From assembly GCF_000002425.4 (NCBI RefSeq), contig NC_037270.1, positions 4,138,444 to 4,202,443 of the forward strand: a stretch of 64,000 nucleotides of DNA, read 5' to 3'. Both the position numbers and the translations under genes were made by a program. The notes below the pieces were generated by a model, which saw only the letters and a list, made by a program, of their open reading frames with translations, was not told the origin of the DNA and searched no databases. The stretch's first letter is position 1. Every line of letters starts with the position of its first letter. Source of the DNA: Physcomitrium patens (taxonomy: Eukaryota; Streptophyta; Bryopsida; Funariales; Funariaceae). Below, one piece after another: positions 60,952 to 64,000 of this stretch.

Positions 60952-61139
60952 TCTTGCTTCCAATCTAGTTTCAAGGGTCTCTAGTTTTCTTGGCTTTTGG
61001 CAATAGCCATTCCAGTTTCTTTCTTAATATACATATCAAGTTATTTCTATTTTGTTATCTTTCTATGAAAGAAGTTTCACTTGTTTATTTGTCATTATCA
61101 TGTTCTTGCCCTTGACAAATTGATAAGAGTATACTTAGA
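60952..61139 (+). repeat. Last 188 bases of the A4 5' LTR
   Basis: It starts inside the LTR at TCTTGCTTCCAATCTAG, directly after the end of A3's 5' LTR, and runs to the LTR end at ATACTTAGA. Together with 53,306-53,419 it forms the two remaining ends of one LTR broken by A3; the middle 280 or so bases are lost. Confidence 0.72.
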
Positions 61140-61329
61140 ATATCAGAGCTTTATCTAATCTTGATTAAGAGTGGATTACCCCTTTTTCTTGATAAGATAT
61201 AAGCATATTAGAAGTTACGGAGTACCCTCTTCTAAACTGATATTGTCCTTAGTATTTTTTTTGTTCTCGAGTCCTCTCTTCTATTTGTCTTGAGGAATAT
61301 TACACATCTTCTCTTTTCTAAGTGTTATT

Positions 61330-62290
61330 ATGACAAAACTTCCTGAAATGAAGAGTGCAATGGTACAAATGCAAGAGCATTTGAAGAAGTTAATGCTTGC
61401 TATGCATCAAATCAATTTACCACCACAAAGAGCAACAAGATTAGCAAGAAGTGAAGATATAGAAATGATTGGAGCTGCTTCAACATTTGCACCAAATCAT
61501 GTCCCTTTTCCTATAGTGGAACGTCTTTCTAGTGTAAGAGAACTTAGAATTGTCCTACCCGAGAAGTTTGATGGCACCAAATCTAAGTTTCGAGGATTTA
61601 TCAATCAAGTACAAATTGTGATTGAACTTCAAATCCAAAGCTATCCAACTCTAGGATCGCAAGTTAGATTCGTTTGTATGCTTCTTTCAAGTTCAGTACT
61701 ATCATGGTTTTCATCTTTTCTTGAACGACAAGATTCAATATTGAATAATCTAGAGGCTTTTTTGGCGGAGTTTGGATCCATATATGGAGAACATGATGCA
61801 ATTTGTGTTACAACCAATAAGATCCATATTTTATAACAAAGTAATCGATCAGTAATGTTGTATGTTTTAGAATTTTGATATTAAGTGAGATGATGCTGCA
61901 CTTATTAGCCAATTTTTCTATCGATTACAATATGAGGTAAAAAAATTAATGCTCAACTTATCCGATCCTCAAACATTGAGTCAAGTAATTGACTTTGCTG
62001 TGAAGTGTAACAATCATCTTTTTGAATTTCAATCTGAGAATCATACAAGTAGACCGCAACGTTACTATAATTCAATGGCAACACCAACACCTCTTCAATA
62101 CATACATTTGGAAGTAGAGAATATGTAAATTGATGCAGTATATTTCAAACCTCTTAATGAGCAAGAAAAGACTTATCGTTGTCAAGAAAGATTGTGCTTA
62201 TATTGTGGAGAACCTAAATACAATGCTCAATATTATCCAAAGAAGCGATGCAATATAAAATGAGGAGTGCGACGATCAAAGAAGATAGCA
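61330..62290 (+). pseudogene. gag of A4
   Basis: ATG at 61,330 and open for 168 codons: helical start (MTKLPEMKSAMVQMQEHLKK), the core LPEKFDGTKSKFRGFINQV, then VLSWFSSFLERQDSI and EAFLAEFGSIYGEHD, typical of Ty3/gypsy capsid. It stops at 61,834-61,836. Further gag sequence with stops continues to a zinc-knuckle remnant near 62,195 (CLYCGEPKYNAQYYPK), in which the His is Asn and the last Cys is Tyr, so RNA binding would be lost. Confidence 0.8.
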
Positions 62291-62442
62291 TGTCAAAAAA
62301 CAAATTTGTTTAGCTACAATAGCGACAGTGCGGCTCGAATCTTATACAAACGCCTAGTGAAGGTCCTATCTTCTCTTCAAAACCCTCTCCATGTTTTACA
62401 ATAAATGTTATTCTAGGACCTAAATATCTCAAAGCCTTTATC

Positions 62443-64000
62443 TTGCTAGATTCAGGAGCCTCAGCATGTTTCTTAGATGAAAAATTTGCTAAAAGACATA
62501 GCACACTTTTAGTAAAGAAAACTAAACCTATTCATGTAGAAGTTATAGATGGTCGTCCATTATCTTCAGGAGATGTTATTCGTGAAACTCTTCCTATAGA
62601 AATAGCAACTAATGGTCATAGTAGTTTTATAATATTTAATATCATTAGATCTCCTTCTAATCCAATCATTTTAGGTTTATCATGGCTAGAAAAATATAAC
62701 CCTAAAATAGATTGGACTTCTCATAGTCTTGACTTTTCTAAAATTATAACTAAGAGTGTAGTTAATCAAGTAAAAAGTCATAAGTCTAGTATAATTAAAC
62801 CTATATTTGTAGGTATAAGTGCTTTCTTGCATGCTGTAAAAGAAGGATCACCTTGCGTCATTTATGCCACACTTATTTCTATTGGTGGAAAGACTTCAAG
62901 TGGCATTCCAAGCCAATATCAAGATTTTAAAGATGTATTTGAGAAAAAGAATGCAGATACTCTTCGAGAACATTATTCCTATGACTACTCAATTGACCTT
63001 CAAGAAGGAGTACAACCGCCATTTGGATCAATCTACAATTTATCTCAAAATGAATTGCTTGAACTCAAAGAGTATATTGAAGAGAATTTGGCTAAGAACT
63101 TCATATGCCATTTCAAATCTCTAGTAAGAGCTCCAATTATATTTGTGAAGAAAAAAAATGGATCATTGCGGATAAGTGTTGATTATCATGGACTCAACAA
63201 AATCACTATCAAAAACAAGTACCCACTACCTTTGATATCTAAACTTCTTGATCAGTTGAATCAAGCTAAGATCTATACAAAAATAGATCTACGTGGAGCA
63301 CAGAATTTGGTATGCATCAAAGAAAGAGATGAATAGAAGATTGCGTTTCGAAGAAGGCATGGATATTTTGAATACAACGTCATGCCTTTTAGACTTACAA
63401 ATGCACTAGCAGCATTCGAACATCTAATGAACGATGTATTTTGGGAGTTTTTAGATGATTTTGTTATCTATTACCTAGATGACATTTTAATCTATTTTAA
63501 GAATTCAGAAGAATATGAACTTCATGTTTGCCAAGTATTACAAAAATTATTAGATATAAAACTCTATGCCAAGATAGAAAAGTATATATTTCACACTACT
63601 CGAGTCAACTTCTTAGCATATATCATTTCAAATGATGGACTTATGATGGATCTTAAGAAAGTTCAAACTATTATGGATTGTAAGATCTCAAAAACGGTAA
63701 GAGATGTCTAGTGCTTTTTGGGATTTGCCAACTAATATCAAATCTTCATCAAAGACTTCTCTCTAGTTGTAGCTCCACTTACACGTTTGACTTGCAAAGA
63801 CAAACTTCAATGGAATCAAGAAGCAGAAGTAGCATTTGAAGCTTTGAAGATAGCCTTTGTTTCTGTACCAATCTTGTATCGCATCAATTTTGCTAAGCCA
63901 TTTTTTATGGAAATAGATGTATTAGACTTTGCTTTAGATGCCATATTGTCATAAATGGGAACAGATGATAAACTTCATCCAATAGCTTTTCATTCTAGAA
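62443..64000 (+). pseudogene. pol of A4: protease, reverse transcriptase and start of RNase H
   Basis: One frame from LDSGASACFLDEKFAKRH (protease active site) through VILGLSW-like ILGLSWLEKYNP, then RT: SIDLQEGVQPPFGSIYNLS, FVKKKNGSLRISVDYHGLNK and IDLRGAQNLVCIKERDE. A TAG at 63,334-63,336 stands where the other copies have Trp (TGG, one G-to-A change). The frame then continues to MPFRLTNALAAFEHLMND and YYLDDILIY, and meets a second TAG at 63,709-63,711 at a Gln position (C-to-T). RNase H sequence (DVLDFALDAIL-like) follows to the window edge. Protease and RT share a frame here, unlike A3. Confidence 0.85.

Larger units (their letters stand above)
61140..64000 (+). mobile_element. Internal region of gypsy element A4 (gag-pol), cut by the window edge
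   Basis: Primer site ATATCAGAGC at 61,140-61,149, leader, gag (61,330-62,290), protease, RT and the start of RNase H. The order and protein sequence are those of A3. Few stops interrupt it. The 3' half lies beyond the window. Confidence 0.85.

Overview
The window looks like nuclear DNA of a land plant, most likely a bryophyte such as a moss (inference). GC-balanced islands carrying plant-type genes sit in very AT-rich DNA made mostly of decayed Ty3/gypsy LTR retrotransposons. Nothing prokaryotic, organellar or viral-genome-like was seen, and I found no tRNA, rRNA or CRISPR array.

Layout. 1-3800 is AT-rich DNA with microsatellites. 3.8-9.5 kb is a gene island. It holds a small acidic ORF with a 7-residue tyrosine/alanine-rich repeat (minus), exon-like fragments with in-frame stops (minus), and an intact atypical short-chain dehydrogenase of the At1g32220/Coq11-like group (plus, 7524-8393). 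9.5-12.9 kb is a very decayed minus-strand gypsy element. 14.03-14.35 kb is a fold-back MITE-like element. 14,626-17,346 (minus) is an uninterrupted 906-residue LRR receptor-like protein with an island domain, a membrane segment and a short tail without a kinase. A probable exon of an unrecognised gene lies at 17,949-18,170 (minus).

20.6-64 kb is a nest of retrotransposons. Two related gypsy subfamilies (called A and B here) have LTRs of about 550-583 bp, TGTC...ACA-type ends, a TATATATA box and, directly after it, a 30-nt stem-loop. Inserted into them are: family D (LTR about 1.75 kb; one copy carries a gag-like frame but no polymerase, plus one solo LTR); family C (about 1.9-2.1 kb, non-coding, three copies with a conserved hairpin); and two unclassified insertions. 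The nest can be read in order: B3 is interrupted by A2, A2 by A4, the 5' LTR of A4 by the minus-strand element A3, and A3 by a 1.3-kb insertion. A3 is the best preserved. It has 5' LTR, PBS, gag, protease, reverse transcriptase (YLDD), RNase H, integrase, chromodomain, polypurine tract and a truncated 3' LTR, so the family is a chromovirus. Many stops are one C-to-T or G-to-A step from the expected codon, as expected from deamination of methylated cytosine.

The two intact genes have no visible functional link. The most interesting signals are the LTR stem-loop, the gag-only element D with eight stops but no frameshift over 631 codons, the layered nest with inverted LTR junctions, and the repeat-built small ORF. 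All boundaries are by eye; repeat-family edges may be off by tens of bases, and by more in the oldest copies.
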